Numbered from the stretch's first letter, positions 10,735-22,762 are shown. The stretch: DNA of 64,000 bases from Haliotis asinina (GCF_037392515.1 NC_090280.1:29331118-29395117), one strand, 5' to 3'. The notes: a model not told the origin generated them from the sequence alone. Numbers and translations: made by a program.

Positions 10735-11945
10735 AAAGTCCAAAAGGAAACTTCACATGTGATTTTGAAAAATAATGATTAAATTTCTGTGATGATAAAT
10801 CTGTATATCCGAAATGTGATCCCCACCATTCGAATCTAGAAAAAACGTACTGTGTACGACTTGCGAGGTTGTCTACAACAGACTGGCACCACTTTCGATC
10901 GCCCAAGGTCGGGTCGTCCACGTGTGACGTCACGAGCAGAAGGCCGTCAAATCGTCCTACGATTTCTACCGGCTGCACGAAACAGGGCTGAGATGTTTAG
11001 AGTGAGTGAGTGAGTGAGTTAAAATTTAAAGTCACTTTGGCAATATTTCGTGACTAAAACAATATATAGATTAACAATAATGAATGATTGATTATATAAC
11101 CGTGTCAACAAAGGACAGTAAAATGACTAGTTTTTATCGATGAATCCAGATTTACCCTCAGATTCGCGAACGGCAGGCATAGAGTCTAGAGATGACGCCG
11201 TGCCCAATGTTGTATACAGGAAGTCGACAGATTCGGGGACGGAAGCTGCATAGTGTGGTGTGCTTTCTGTGAGAACCAGCGTTCCCGACTTCTGGTCACC
11301 CGTTAAAACCTCACAGCTGCTGCTTACCGCGATCAGGTGCTCACCCGTGAACTCGTTCGTTTCATGGCGGCTCATGGCCCAGGTCTACAGTGCCAGCATG
11401 ATAATGCTCGACTGCATACCACGATGCTGACACGAAATTTCCTTCACAACGCTGGAATCAGCGTCATGCACCGGCCATCGAGGTCTCCTGACGTTAGTCT
11501 AACAGAGCGTGTTTGGGATGCACTTGGGAGAAGGCTTCGTGGTCTGAGGAACCAACCTCAGCATTTGCAGGAACTTGGAGCTGCCTTGCAAGAGCAATGG
11601 CACAGAATCTCCAACCACGTGTTCACAAGCATCAGGTAGTCGATGAGGAGACGGTGTTTGGCAGTGGTGAATGCGCGGGGCGGCCATACAAAATATTGAA
11701 CTCAGAAATTTCGAATTTTTGTATTCTTGTGACCTAACATTTGGTATACCCGTGTTTTGGAACGGCGGTATAAGCTAATGGAACTGGTTGTGGCACTGTA
11801 TCGAGTACATCACACAGATCTCAGCAATGACATAATAACATGTTGACCATCTTATCATCTCGTGTTCTTTTTATATTGCCCTGAAGAAAGAATCAAAGTT
11901 TCTCTTTTGATTCAGTATATCATCAAAGTGACTTTAAATGTTAAC
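10735..11945 (+). mobile_element. Tc1-like transposon with a LINE tail inserted in it
   Basis: N-terminal remnant near 10860-10980 reads TGTTFDRPRSGRPRVTSRA, typical of Tc1 transposases. From 11126 the frame resumes (FIDESRFTL ... QCQHDNARLHT ... RPSRSPDVSLTERVWDALG). The two parts are separated by a minus-strand LINE end at 10999-11125. The second catalytic Asp (in HDNAR) is present, but stops and shifts break the gene. Family consensus would be about 340 residues. The 3' part repeats at 8391-8926 in opposite orientation. Confidence 0.75.
10999..11125 (-). mobile_element. LINE 3'-end fragment inside the Tc1-like element
   Basis: GTGAGTGAGTGAGTGAGTT followed by the ATTTCGTGAC word, ending AAAGGACAGTAAAATGACTAG. 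This is the last ~125 bp of the LINE, reversed. It is clearly younger than the Tc1-like copy it splits. Confidence 0.75.
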
Positions 11946-12084
11946 TCACTAAGGGAATATATGGCTTTGATTATGACTGGATACGAAACATTGCTAAGTA
12001 GACTCTTTGTAGATCCAAGACGGGCACAATTTCTCTACTTATTATCAGACATTTTATCGTAGTCTTAATAATACAAACAGAAAA

Positions 12085-12770
12085 AACCAAAACAATAAAA
12101 CCGATAATATAATAATTACATACAATTCCACCTTAAAACAAGGTCTAAAATAAAGCTTTGCGTGAACAGTCGTTTCAAAAAGCGGCACTCCAATCTCTTA
12201 AGGGTTTCAATAAATAGTTCTACACTACATTCTTGCCATTCCTTACACCGAGATAACGGTAAACATATACTTTGCCATAACCTACCTTATGTTTATCTCA
12301 ACTAAGTACTAAATGCTTGACAAATTCCCATACGGTCTCATAGCAAATGTTTTTCACCAACGTTTAACAGAATTCACAAGTATCTAAGTCTTCACATCAC
12401 AGACAATGAACCCTTTTTACTTTCCCAATCGGGAGGTGAATACTCATGTATTTTTTCTCTGACCATAAGGCTATATTTGCTAGAAATATGTAATGGGCAG
12501 GGCATATACTGACCTGATCATCTAATGTTAATCACAATAGGGCGAGTGTGCAGATCAAGGTACTGTCTTTGGTAAGTGTGTGTTTTCTCACGCACAGCAA
12601 CCCTACCTTGTGGATATATAAGATGTTTCGGTTACAGTTACTGCATCCTCAGTTATCCAGCATTTCACATCTCGTCCATGTGAGTAATAAATATTCAGGA
12701 CTATTCCAGCTTCACGTCTTCATTACTGATGTTATATTAGGGTCCTGTCACACCTTCACGATGTAGGCAC
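12085..12770 (+). repeat. Unnamed ~680-bp dispersed repeat (copy 1)
   Basis: Matches 44110-44800 in reverse complement along its whole length, with many small differences. Shared words include CTCATAGCAAATGTTTTTCAC, CACAAGTATCTAAGTCTTCAC and GAAAACATACACTTACC-like segments. No ORF is conserved between the two copies, and I cannot name the family. The 11946-12084 bases before it show nothing recognisable. Confidence 0.55.
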
Positions 12771-12961
12771 AGTAGACCAATGCATGAAAACTTGGGGGCG
12801 TTCGGTGGCGTTATGAGCAATAAGTACAGCGGTTAAGTAGATAAAATGTGCATTTAGTGATAAACGCATGAACCTTTGCACATTTGTAGACTGATGTATA
12901 GTGAACATTTTAGGATATGGAGGCACTCAAATATTGTATTGCGTATGTGCAGTAGATAGTT

Positions 12962-13300
12962 GTTTATAATAATGGCTAAATTTCAGTATAATCTCCAATG
13001 GCTGAGGGGATGGTGTGAATCCATCTGGGGTCCATGCAGGTAGCAAAGGTACTGTAAACCCCCATGGTCCCTAGTATGGTGATCTACCTTCTGTTGTTGG
13101 AGATCTACTGCCCGTATTTTATATTGTATTGTCCAAATACTGGTATTTGTTTTAACTCTCCACACTAGGTTTAATTATAGCAGTGATATTCTAGTTGTTT
13201 TACTGTCCTTTGACGACAGGTTTTTATGATGTATACACATTTCATTTCAGTATCAAAATGTTCTCGTCATGATATGGCTGAAATGACCTTGTTTATTAAT
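12962..13300 (+). mobile_element. LINE 3' UTR fragment
   Basis: GGCTGAGGGGATGGTGTGAAT, CCCATGGTCCCTAGTATGG, TGTCCTTTGACGACAGG and CATGATATGGCTGAAATGA occur in LINE 3' UTR order. The CTCA tail itself is missing. Confidence 0.65.
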
Positions 13301-13329
13301 GACCCCCTCACATCACCGTTTACACTCAT

Positions 13330-13688
13330 GTAATAATGAGGCTTGTCTGTATGACTATTTTGACCATTCGGGTACGCCATACATTCATTAATAATTTAAA
13401 GAATTCTACCATTTCTCTCAATAATAGATTTCCAACAGAAGTTGTGGAAGGTAGACGACATATCCAACCAATCAAGAACATGTTAAATTTGGAACGTCCT
13501 TATGACCAAAGGCCTCATGACCCAGGGCCATGTTATTCTACAAACAGAGATAGCCGAGTGATTTCATGTAAGTCACCTGAACTTCACATGGGCGTACTAC
13601 ATACTGTTTCTATTCTTTGTATATGTTTTTCCCACGCAGAAAGTAATGATTTCTTTACCTAGGCTTAAACGCCATCTCTATGTCAAAG
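13330..13688 (+). repeat. Unnamed ~430-bp dispersed repeat, left half, split by the full-length LINE
   Basis: Matches 41519-41895 (TGTATGACTATTTTGACC, GTTGTGGAAGGTAGACGACA, TTCATGTAAGTCACCTG). It continues after the LINE at 19737 (ATGTCAAAG ... TTAGCTCA), as the uninterrupted copy does at 41890-41965. A tRNA-like A-box word, GATAGCCGAGTGATTTC, lies near 13548. Function is unknown. Confidence 0.65.
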
Positions 13689-14253
13689 GCACCCGTGGCG
13701 AGCCACCTCCTCGTGGTGGGTGCTGGGTAACGCGAAGAGCTCGCCGACACCCCCGTTGTGGACCCGGGGGGATATTTGGTCCACCAACCCGTTCGCCGTG
13801 GGTTGCGGCCCTGTGTCGGTGGAGGACGGGAGTCTGGGGGTTGAGGGCACTGGGAGCCTGTAACCGTGTTTCCTTTGCTCAACACACCCCTTCGACCCTT
13901 ACTTCACCTAGACGGGTGGTTGAATGGGCCCGGTTCAACCAATCGGCTGGTCATGCTAAGCCCTGTACGTGTAAATTTGGCTGCACAAATTTGAGACATT
14001 TTTTACAAATTTTGTTCTAGCTTCATGATGATAGAATTTTATTTTGATTGTGATTTTGATATCCAACTTTGTAACTTGCCTAGAGTCCTATGTCCAGAAG
14101 GCAGTGGCTCATGGGCCAGTCTGGTGGAATTATTGATCTTTTTTAATTTTTCTGCTGGAGTATATCATCTGAGTATCCTTGGTGCTGCAAGTCGGAGATC
14201 CGCTTGTGTTTAGCATTGTCCTTGTGATACTCCGTGGTGGGTGGGGAGCTCAG
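13689..14253 (+). promoter_or_regulatory. LINE 5' UTR, probable internal promoter region
   Basis: The first ~230 bp are markedly GC-rich compared with the AT-rich surroundings (for example GACCCGGGGGG near 13760). An AT-rich stretch then runs up to ORF1. LINEs of this type carry their promoter inside the 5' UTR; that it works here is inference. No TATA box is evident. Confidence 0.45.
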
Positions 14254-15549
14254 ATGATGAACGACTATACGCTTACAATGGACTACGAAACACCCTCTAA
14301 GAAAACAAAACGTCCCCATGACACTGATGACGAACAACGACCCTCCACATTAGTTGATTACTTGCCACGTTTCCTGATTATTGAGACTTTGGATAAGACT
14401 CCCTTGAAACTAAATCCTTTCGCGATTTCAAAAGGACTTTCTGGCATAGCAGGAGAAGTGAAGAATGTTCAGAGGTTGCGTTCAGGATCCCTGTTAATCG
14501 AATGTAACAGGAAACAGCAAGCAATGAACCTGCTATCAACAGATATGTTTGTTGGTGTTCCCGTTAAGATCTCTGCTCGTAGAACTTTGAATACTAGCAA
14601 AGGGATTGTAAGAGACAGAGATCGCCTCTTTGCTGACATGACAGAGATTGACATTGCTTCTGAGATGAAGGACCAAGGAGTGTTACTTGTCAGGAGATTT
14701 ACAACCCGCAAGAATAATGAAACAGTTCCAACAAACACTTATCTCTTCTCGTTTTCAGCGCCAAACCTTCCTAAATCAATCAAGGCAGGTTACTGTAATG
14801 TGAACGTTGATGTGTACATCCCTAGTCCTCTGCGGTGCTTTAAATGTCAAAAGTACGGACATGGAGTGAATAATTGTACATTGTCTGTTACTTGTGCTCA
14901 CTGTGCTGAGAATACACATGTAACAGAAGATTGTGACAGTAGTTATAAAAAATGCACCAACTGCCACGGAAGTCACTCATCTTTTTCTAAAGACTGTCCT
15001 GTTTGGAAAAAACAGATGGAAATAAATCGGGTTAAATATACCAGGAATGTCAGCTTTGCTGAAGCAAAAAAGCTTGTTCAGTCTAGAGAACACAGTGAAA
15101 CCTATGCTTCTATCGCCAGTTCATCAACCGAAACAACTCATAAGGAAAGTCCTTCAGTTACAACTAAAAATACCTCCTCGCGCTCATGCCAAACAGACTT
15201 GACATGGGTAGACTCTGACACTCCTACACGATTGTCTCCTGATCAGTTCACTCAGACAGCAAAATCACTTTCACAGCTGAACCCCATGCAGGAACAATAT
15301 TCTCTTCCACAAACTTGTTCTCAACCTGACAGAAATGAGAACCGACCTGGAAAGTCCAAAATCAAATCACGGATAGACACTTCAAAAACAAATCAGGCAT
15401 CTAAAGGGTCAGATAAGATAAAAATATCTAACAAATTTGGATCACTAGAGGATATGGATGTTTCTGATAGCATCCATCAAAGGGCACATAGTTTATCGCC
15501 CTCAAAGAAAGTGCGGGGCAGATCCCCAATCAACCCTCCTAAAAGATAG
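14254..15549 (+). CDS. LINE ORF1 protein, zinc-knuckle nucleic-acid-binding
   Basis: An ATG at 14254 opens a 431-residue frame ending with TAG at 15547-15549. The frame is open upstream to 14179, but only through a TTG, so 14254 is preferred. An RRM-like or jockey-type middle part (from about residue 40, PRFLIIETLDKTPLKLNPF) is followed by three CCHC-type knuckles at about 14835-14995: CFKCQKYGHGVNNC, CAHCAENTHVTEDC and CTNCHGSHSSFSKDC. The C-terminal third is Ser/Thr/Lys-rich and low in complexity. Such proteins coat the LINE RNA in an RNP and act as nucleic-acid chaperones. The frame is complete. A decayed relative of its C-terminal part is seen at 28930-29310. Confidence 0.85.
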   Translation: MMNDYTLTMDYETPSKKTKRPHDTDDEQRPSTLVDYLPRFLIIETLDKTPLKLNPFAISKGLSGIAGEVKNVQRLRSGSLLIECNRKQQAMNLLSTDMFVGVPVKISARRTLNTSKGIVRDRDRLFADMTEIDIASEMKDQGVLLVRRFTTRKNNETVPTNTYLFSFSAPNLPKSIKAGYCNVNVDVYIPSPLRCFKCQKYGHGVNNCTLSVTCAHCAENTHVTEDCDSSYKKCTNCHGSHSSFSKDCPVWKKQMEINRVKYTRNVSFAEAKKLVQSREHSETYASIASSSTETTHKESPSVTTKNTSSRSCQTDLTWVDSDTPTRLSPDQFTQTAKSLSQLNPMQEQYSLPQTCSQPDRNENRPGKSKIKSRIDTSKTNQASKGSDKIKISNKFGSLEDMDVSDSIHQRAHSLSPSKKVRGRSPINPPKR

Positions 15550-18500
15550 TTCATTCTAAAAAACTAGTACAGTGGAATTGTACAGGCTTACGGTCCAATT
15601 TTAATGAGTTACAGCTTTTAGTCCAAGATTTTGCACCATCGGCTTTCTGTCTGCAGGAAACTTATTTGAAGCATTTTGATGCATATCATTATTTTTCACC
15701 TCTGGGTGACAGAGCCACTGGGGGATCTTCAATCCTTGTTAAACAGGATGTTATACATAGTCCTGTATCACTCGCAACTAACCTCCAAGCCGTTGCAGTT
15801 AGACTTACTCTTCATGTTACCTTTACACTGTGCTCTTTATATATTCCGCCTTCTTCAACACTCCAACTGTCAGATCTGCAAGCTCTCTATGACCAACTTC
15901 CTAAACCTTGTATTATAATGGGTGATCTCAATGGCCATAACCCGATATGGGGTGGCTCAAACACTAATTCAAAGGGTCAAATACTGGAAGATTTTATATC
16001 CAATAATGATTTGTGTATTTACAATGATGATTCTAGCACTTACCTGCACCCTGCAACTGGCACTTACTCTTCTCTAGACTTGTCTCTTTCAGATTCTAGG
16101 CTACTTAATGAATTTGAATGGTCGGTCCACAATGACCTCTGTGGAAGTGACCATTTTCCAACTATCTTATCAGAAATCAATCCGTCTGACTCTCCATCAT
16201 ATTCGAGATGGAATTTTTCCAAAGCAGACTGGTCTTTATTTCTTGCTTTATGCACATCTAACATACGGCCCTAAGTTTTTAGTGACATAGCTGATCCCAT
16301 TCAGTGTTTTTCTGACGTTTTAAATGAAATTGCTGATGAGTGTATACCCAAGTCCTCTACGAATCCACATGTACGGAAACCATGGTTTAATACAGATTGT
16401 AGACAAGCCAGGAAAGCGAGGAAAAAAGCAGAAAAATATTTCCGCCATCACCCAACTGTCCACAACTTAAATAAATTTAAAATACTCAACGCGAAAGCAC
16501 GTCGTACCTTCAAACAAAACAAACGACAATCCTGGAGAAATTATGTCTCCAAAATTAATTCACGTACGCCAATGCCCAAAGTATGGAACATGGTTCAAAG
16601 AATTAAAGGTAAAGGTTCAAAAGCTGCTGTTCACCATCTTAAAGATGGGGATAATTTAATTACTGACACATCTGAAATTGCAAATAAAATTGGCGAAACT
16701 CTTGCCGAAAATTCATCATCGGCGAATTATGTCCCTGAGTTTCAGAGATATCAGAAACAACAGGAAAAGACTAAACTTAATTTCGATTCAAATAACGGGG
16801 AAGATTACAATGAAGTGTTTTCTTTAGATGAGCTCCATACGGCTCTTGACCAAGCTCACGACACTGCAACAGGTGATGATAATATACATTACCAGCTACT
16901 GAAACACTTACCTGAATCATGTTTGATGACACTTTTGGATATATTTGACCAAATATGGACGTCTGGCAAATTTCCTTCTTCATGGCGAAATGCCATTGTA
17001 GTTCCAATACCAAAACCTGGTAAGGATCATACAGATCCGTCGAATTATAGACCAATATCGTTAACTAGCTGTGTCTGCAAAACCATGGAGCGTATGGTGA
17101 ATAATAGATTAGTTTGGTATCTTGAAACCAATAACCTGATCACAAATATTCAGTGTGGTTTCAGGAAAAATCATAGTACCATTGATCATTTGGTACGTTT
17201 AGAATCCTTCGTTAAAAATGCTATAGTCTATAAACAACATGCTGTATCAATTTTCTTTGATCCTGAAAAGGCTTACGATACCACCTGGAAACATGGCATT
17301 TTGAAGGATCTACATGGTTTTGGTTTGAGAGGCCGTTTGCCTCTTTTTATATCACAATTTTTAAAAGACAGGCAATTTCAAGTCCGTGTGGGTTCAACCC
17401 TGTCTGATCATTATACACAGGATCAGGGTGTTCCCCAGGGCAGTATTTTGTCGGTGACCTTATTTAGCATTAAGATCAATAGTTTATCCAAGGTTTTAAA
17501 CGATTCAATTGATGGATCACTTTTTGTGGACGATTTTAATATTTCCTGTCGTGGTAAAAATATGCATACTATTGAACGGCAACTGCAGTTATGTTTAAAT
17601 AAAATAAATAAATGGTGTCTTGAAAATGGTTTTAAGTTCTCAAAGTCGAAAACTAACTGTCTACACTTTTGTAGGAAATATAAATCGCATAAAGACCCCG
17701 AACTATATTTAAATAGCACTCCCATTAAAGTTGTAAAGGAGGCCAAGTTTCTGGGCCTAGTTTTCGACTCCCATTTAACTTTTTTGCCGCATATTAAATC
17801 CCCCAAAGCCAAATGGCAGAAAGCACTCGATCTGTTGAAAGTTGTTTCCAACTCAAAGTGGGGAGGGGATCAAGCTACCCTCCTACACCTATATCGATCA
17901 CTGATCCGTTCAAAACTCGATTATGGCTCCATCGTATATGGTGGAGCCTGTAAAAGCAACCTTAAACTATTAGATGCTGTCCACCACCAAGGTCTAAGAC
18001 TTTGTCTTGGGTCTTTCAGAACTTCACCTATTGACAGTCTTTACGTTGAGGCTGATGAACCATCTCTTATACAACGTCGTATAAAATTATCCTTACAATA
18101 CATTACTAAATTATATTCCAATGAATCTAACCCTGCATATAACTGTGTGTTTAATCCACTTTATGGGGATTTGTATGACAAGAAGTCTTCTCTGGTTCCA
18201 CCTCTAGGGCACAGAATTAAACCCTTTCTTTCTTCGGCCGGCATTGAGCTGAAAAACATAGCTCCCTCTCGTCTTCTTTCTTCTCCTCCCTGGCAGTTGG
18301 TTAGGCCTCAAGTTGACCTAACATTAACTTCATTTAAAAAAGCAGAAACTAATGAATTACAGTATAAACAAGAATATAACCAATTAAAAACTAAATATAG
18401 CAATTACAAACCCTTATTTACAGACGGGTCCAAGGATGGTGGCGCAGTAGCTAGTGCCACTGTCATTGGATCCCGAACAATATCTTCTAGATTGCCAGAC

Positions 18501-19211
18501 AACAGTTCTATTTTCACAGCTGAAGCAAACGCCATACTAACGGCTCTCAAATATATTCAAAGACACCCTAAACGTAAACAATATATAATCTATTCAGACT
18601 CTCTTTCTTGCCTTCAGGCTATTAAAAATATTTCTTGCAAACATCCACTTTTAATAGAAATTATTGAATTGCATAATGATCTTGCTACTGGCCAATACGA
18701 CATCGTATTTTGTTGGTTACCCAGCCACGTGGGCATTTCTGGGAATACACTGGCTGACCTTGCTGCTAAGGCAGCACTCAAACAATCTGTGACACCACTT
18801 CTTATTCCCTACACTGACTATAAAGCTAACATTAGGTCTTACATCCGTGATCTGATGCAGAAGAAGTGGGACACTCAAGTAGGTATCAACAAACTACATG
18901 AAATAAAACCCTACATTGGTTACACTCACTTGGGTTGTCAGTCCAGATTTGAAGAGGTCATCATGCGACGATGTCGTATTGGCCACACTCGATATACACT
19001 TGAATATTTGTTTAAAGGTGAAGATCCTCCGTTTTGTATCCCTTGTGATGAAAGAATCACAGTCAAGCATGTCCTGCTTGACTGTGTGGAATATTCCATC
19101 ACAAGGGATCAGTATTTTAAATCAAGAACTATGAAGGATCTTTTTAGTAATGTCAGTGCTCATTTAATCATTGCGTTTTTAAAAGAATTAGACTTGTTAC
19201 ATGACTTGTAA
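15543..19211 (+). CDS. LINE ORF2: endonuclease, reverse transcriptase, RNase H (one premature stop)
   Basis: The frame opens at 15543, just after a TAA and overlapping the ORF1 stop, and runs to TAA at 19209-19211 with a single in-frame TAA at 16272-16274. No ATG precedes the endonuclease. The AP-type endonuclease (15570-16240) shows VQWNCTGLRSN, CLQETYL, MGDLNGHNPIWGG and GSDHFP. The RT (about 16860-17850) shows YRPISLTSCVCKTMERM, QGVPQGSILS and FVDD in place of the usual FADD; FVDD also occurs in the 30.5-kb copy, so it is a family trait. RNase H (18410-18780) keeps D-E-D-D (FTDGSKDGG, TAEANAI, YSDSLS, GNTLADLAAKAA). A C-terminal Cys/His region (PFCIPCDERITVKHVLLDC) follows. The stop between endonuclease and RT should abolish the full enzyme. 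Confidence 0.88.
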
Positions 19212-19736
19212 ATAGATTAATATTTTATGATTGGAAGTTGAATTAGCAACTAAGATTGTTAGTGGCTGTATCCTCGAAGGGGGTTGAAGTACCGTAAAAT
19301 TATTGTCCTCGAACGGTTTAAGTCAGATTTGATCTTCCACTTATTTAATCGTAGAATATGTGTCATTTTAATTTGAGGCTAATCTTGCATACAGTCACCA
19401 ACAACTGAGGGGATGATGTAAATCCAGCCAGGGATCATGCAGGTAGCAGAGGTACTGTAAGTCCCCATGGTCCCTGGTATGGTGATCTACCCTCTGTTGT
19501 TGGCGATCTATGGCCTGTTTTTATAGTGTACTGTCCAAATATTGATACTATCATTTTTTAAGTTTCCACGCTAGTTTTAATACTAACTGTGATAGTCTAG
19601 TGGTTTTACTGTCCTTCGTCGACAGGGTCTTCATAATATACATATATATTCTTTTTGTCACGTATGTTCTCGTCACGATATGGCTGCAATATTGCCGATG
19701 TGACGTTAAATGTTAACTCACTCACTCACTCACTCC

Positions 19737-20029
19737 ATGTCAAAGAGTATATGTCGCCAGGAATTAGCTCACAAATTATCTGTCGAGTCGGTAATTTACT
19801 GGACAAAATAAGTTAGGGATATTGATATTTTTATGACTGACATTTTATCGGTGTGTCAGTGAATGGATAGATTGTCATTCATAATTTCAAAATTTACATG
19901 TATCCCTGACTATTTTGTCCAGTATGCAACATGCAGATTGTATTAAGAAATGAGAAATATTTTCCCTTTTTTCCGTGCCATTTAAACAAATTAGTTAGTA
20001 TTTTCCGACAATTTCAGCCATTTGTCAGC
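19737..20029 (+). other. Right half of the split dispersed repeat and unassigned DNA
   Basis: 19737 to about 19820 continues the repeat interrupted by the LINE (compare 41890-41965). The remainder holds no gene. From about 19985 the sequence begins to align in reverse with the 3' flank of copy C (to about 39490), marking the outer edge of the B/C inverted duplication. Confidence 0.5.
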
Positions 20030-20220
20030 ATCTAGACCTGGGACCATGATCAATCCTAGATGGCTATACGTGTGAGTGTTGTTTCACACTCGCGGTTTCA
20101 TTGCAAAAGGACATCCAAAATGCGCTTCACACATTGTACCCACGTGGAAATCGAACGAGGTCTTCAGCGTGACCAGTGAACGTTTTATCCTCTTGGCTAC
20201 GCTCCCGGACCTGACCTAAG
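20030..20220 (-). mobile_element. tRNA-headed SINE (family 3), orthologous to one beside copy C
   Basis: On the minus strand: GAGCGTAGCCAAGAGGATAAA (A-box region), CTGAAGACCTCGTTCGATTTCC (B box), then ACAATGTGTGAAGCGCATTTTGG. The copy at 39270-39440 sits in the matching position downstream of copy C and shares the following GATTGATCATG word, so one insertion predates the duplication. Confidence 0.65.
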
Positions 20221-21629
20221 TATAGCGCAGTGACCAACTTATCTCGCATTCATCATACATCAATGATGAAACGGCCCAATCTGTTGATTCGCCTCAGTTA
20301 GAGTATAATTTGCAAGCAACTTGGTCAGCTCACTATTATTAAATGTTTTATAACATCAAAGCAGAAATATTGCTGAGGTGTCGTTCACTCATAACGCACT
20401 TTGACACAGGTGTCGTTCTTCATTGACTGTAATAGTTGTGGGCAGAAGTATCACAACACACATGGTGATTTAATAAAGTATATTCCTTCAGTGACAGGTA
20501 GCTATCTACGTATACTGGAATTTCAGTCATAAGATCATCCATTTCCTGAGGGGAAGTGTTTTGCCCTATATTTTACCGACAATGAGGCCAACAGAAGACA
20601 CATGACCACCCTCGCCTTGAAAGGTCATGTTGACCTTGTTTGTTGCAAGGATCTGTGATTCAGGGACCATGAACACCAATTCGTTCCATTTTGTTTTTTC
20701 CGTTGGTCTTCATAGAATCAAAGAGCATGTAACTTGATGACAACATCTGGCCATTGAACACAACTGTCTTGGGTTTTGCATCAGCATTCAAGTCTCTGCT
20801 AACTCCCACCCTGAGATGCGCAGAACTGTAGCCAGTGCTTGGAAGACGGGTGGTTGTCTCAGCATGCCCATAGCTGATAGGGATGTCAATGTCTTTGCCA
20901 TAATATGTGCGTTGGTTGCACGTGGGCATTCTGTCAAAGTTGTAGTTGGTTTTGAACGTGTAGAAGCATGTTGATGATCCATGCAGACCCACGGAGCCAC
21001 GATCCTTGAAATGGTACTTGGGATGAGTTGCTGGATTACCATTGTCTAAAAGAACGCATGTTTCTTCACCCGTGGAAGGACTGATCCAGCTGTTTAAGAA
21101 GTCAAGTTGTACGTTTTACCATTTTATATCATAGTTGAAGAAGAACTACCACGCCTTTAGTGACAGGGTTTGCAAGGGCCAGGGGTGCAGCTACTCTTTC
21201 TTGAAACACGAGGAAACTTGTCCTAAACGAAGTTTGTCCAAAACGTGAAATATTTCGTCATGTTAAGAGTTATTGGTAAATAAGGAATTTCTTAGGGTGG
21301 GCATATGACCACGGATGTTGAACATTTCCGTGAAGAAAAACTAGAACTATGTCGATAAACTCCCTCGAGTTCAGGAAAGTAAACATGAAACCGTTGGGTT
21401 GATAAATGGTCTCAAAGTCAATCATTTCATCTTCAAAACTGAGGGAACGTCGTAGCACATTTCCTCTACCAAATTCACTGACACCTAACGGAACATTTTT
21501 GCCTTTCTTGAGATGAGAGTAGTACTCCACTGTTTGGGAACTAACCTTGATGATGCGACTTATTCATCCAGTCGGCCAGTTGAGTCCTGAAAAGAAGAGC
21601 AAGAGAGAAAAGGGAAAGTCAAACATTAA

Positions 21630-22762
21630 TATAACATTTTATGGCTGCCTTTACAGGCTTCATGTGAACCATATGCAATGGAGAAGCCATAATCACGTTT
21701 GGAGCGAATACATTATCTCTACAAGTAGGGTGCTTTGATCCTGTCCCCATTTTGAATTAGAAACAACTTTTAACAAGTCGAGTGCCTTCAGGCATATAGC
21801 CTTAAGAGATTTAATATGCGGCAAAAAGTCAAGTGGGAGTCAGAAAGAAGAACCAGAAACTTGGTCTCTTTTAGGTGTTTGATAGGTGTGTGATTTAAGA
21901 ACAGTTCAGGGTCTTCATGTGGTTTATATTTACCGCTAAAATATATTCAGTTAGCTTTAGACTTTAAAATCTAAGACCATTTTCTAAACACCATTTATTT
22001 ATTTTCTGTAGGCAGAGCTGTATTTGCCGTTCAATAGTATGCGTATTTTACCGCAACAACAAATGTTACAACGACGAAAGGTAATCCATCAACTGAATCA
22101 TTTAAAACCTTTAATAAACAGTTGATCGTGATGATAAATAAAGTAACAGACAAAATACTGCCTCGTGGGACACCCTGATCCTGATTGTAATGATCACACA
22201 CGGCACAACCCTCGCGGACTTCAAATGGTCTGTCATTTTAAAAGTTGGCTACATATTGCCATGTAAATCTTTTGTTATTCGTATGTCATCATCGTGTCAT
22301 ATGCTTTATCAAGGTCAAAACAGACAGACAATCAGAGCATTTTAACAAATGGTTCCAAACGCCTAAGATGATCGACAGTACTTCAGTGTTCAAGGAAACC
22401 ACATTGTATATCGCCTATAAGGTTATTTGTTTCCAAGTACGAAACAAGTTGATTTCGTATCATGCCTTCCATGACTTTGTAACTAGTCAGTGAAATCGGT
22501 TGATGGTTTGACGGATCCGTGTGATCACGCTCAGGTTCAGGTAGTGATACTTACTACTGTACCGTCACGCCATGAGAAAGGAAATTTCTCTGACGTCCAA
22601 ATATTGTCAAAAATGTGTAAGAGCGTCTCTAAACATGATACGCGTAATCGCTTAAAGACTTGATAATGGATGTTATCATCCCCTGTAGGAAATCGAACTA
22701 ATGACATAGCTTTGGATGTTATCATCCCCTGTAGGAAGTCGAACTAAATACATAGCTTCTTG
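21630..22762 (-). mobile_element. Truncated LINE in intron 2 of copy B, with a small tandem duplication
   Basis: Minus-strand translation gives TGDDNIHYQVFKRLRVSCLETLL and later RT pieces, the same family and intron as the LINE in copy A but lacking its 3' end. At its 5' side a 46-bp unit (GGATGTTATCATCCCCTGTAG...) is repeated head-to-tail at about 22671-22716 and 22717-22762. Confidence 0.7.

Larger units (their letters stand above)
13689..19736 (+). mobile_element. Full-length I/Nimb-like non-LTR retrotransposon (LINE), 6.05 kb
   Basis: Bounded by a 9-bp target duplication ATGTCAAAG (13680-13688 and 19737-19745). Order: GC-rich 5' UTR (13689-14253), ORF1 with three CCHC knuckles, ORF2 with endonuclease, RT, RNase H and a C-terminal Cys/His region, 3' UTR, and a (CTCA)n-type tail (GTTAACTCACTCACTCAC). 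APE endonuclease plus RNase H plus zinc-knuckle ORF1 is the layout of the I superfamily. Nimb, known from molluscs, is my best guess for the clade. The only clear lesion I see is one in-frame stop in ORF2, so this is a young insertion and the likely reference copy for the many truncated relatives in the window. Confidence 0.88.

Noticed and set aside
13646-14020. 124-codon Arg/Gly-rich frame
   Set aside because: It overlies the GC-rich LINE 5' UTR and crosses the insertion point at 13688; not a gene.
17423-17851. 142-codon minus-strand frame
   Set aside because: Shadow of the LINE reverse transcriptase on the opposite strand.
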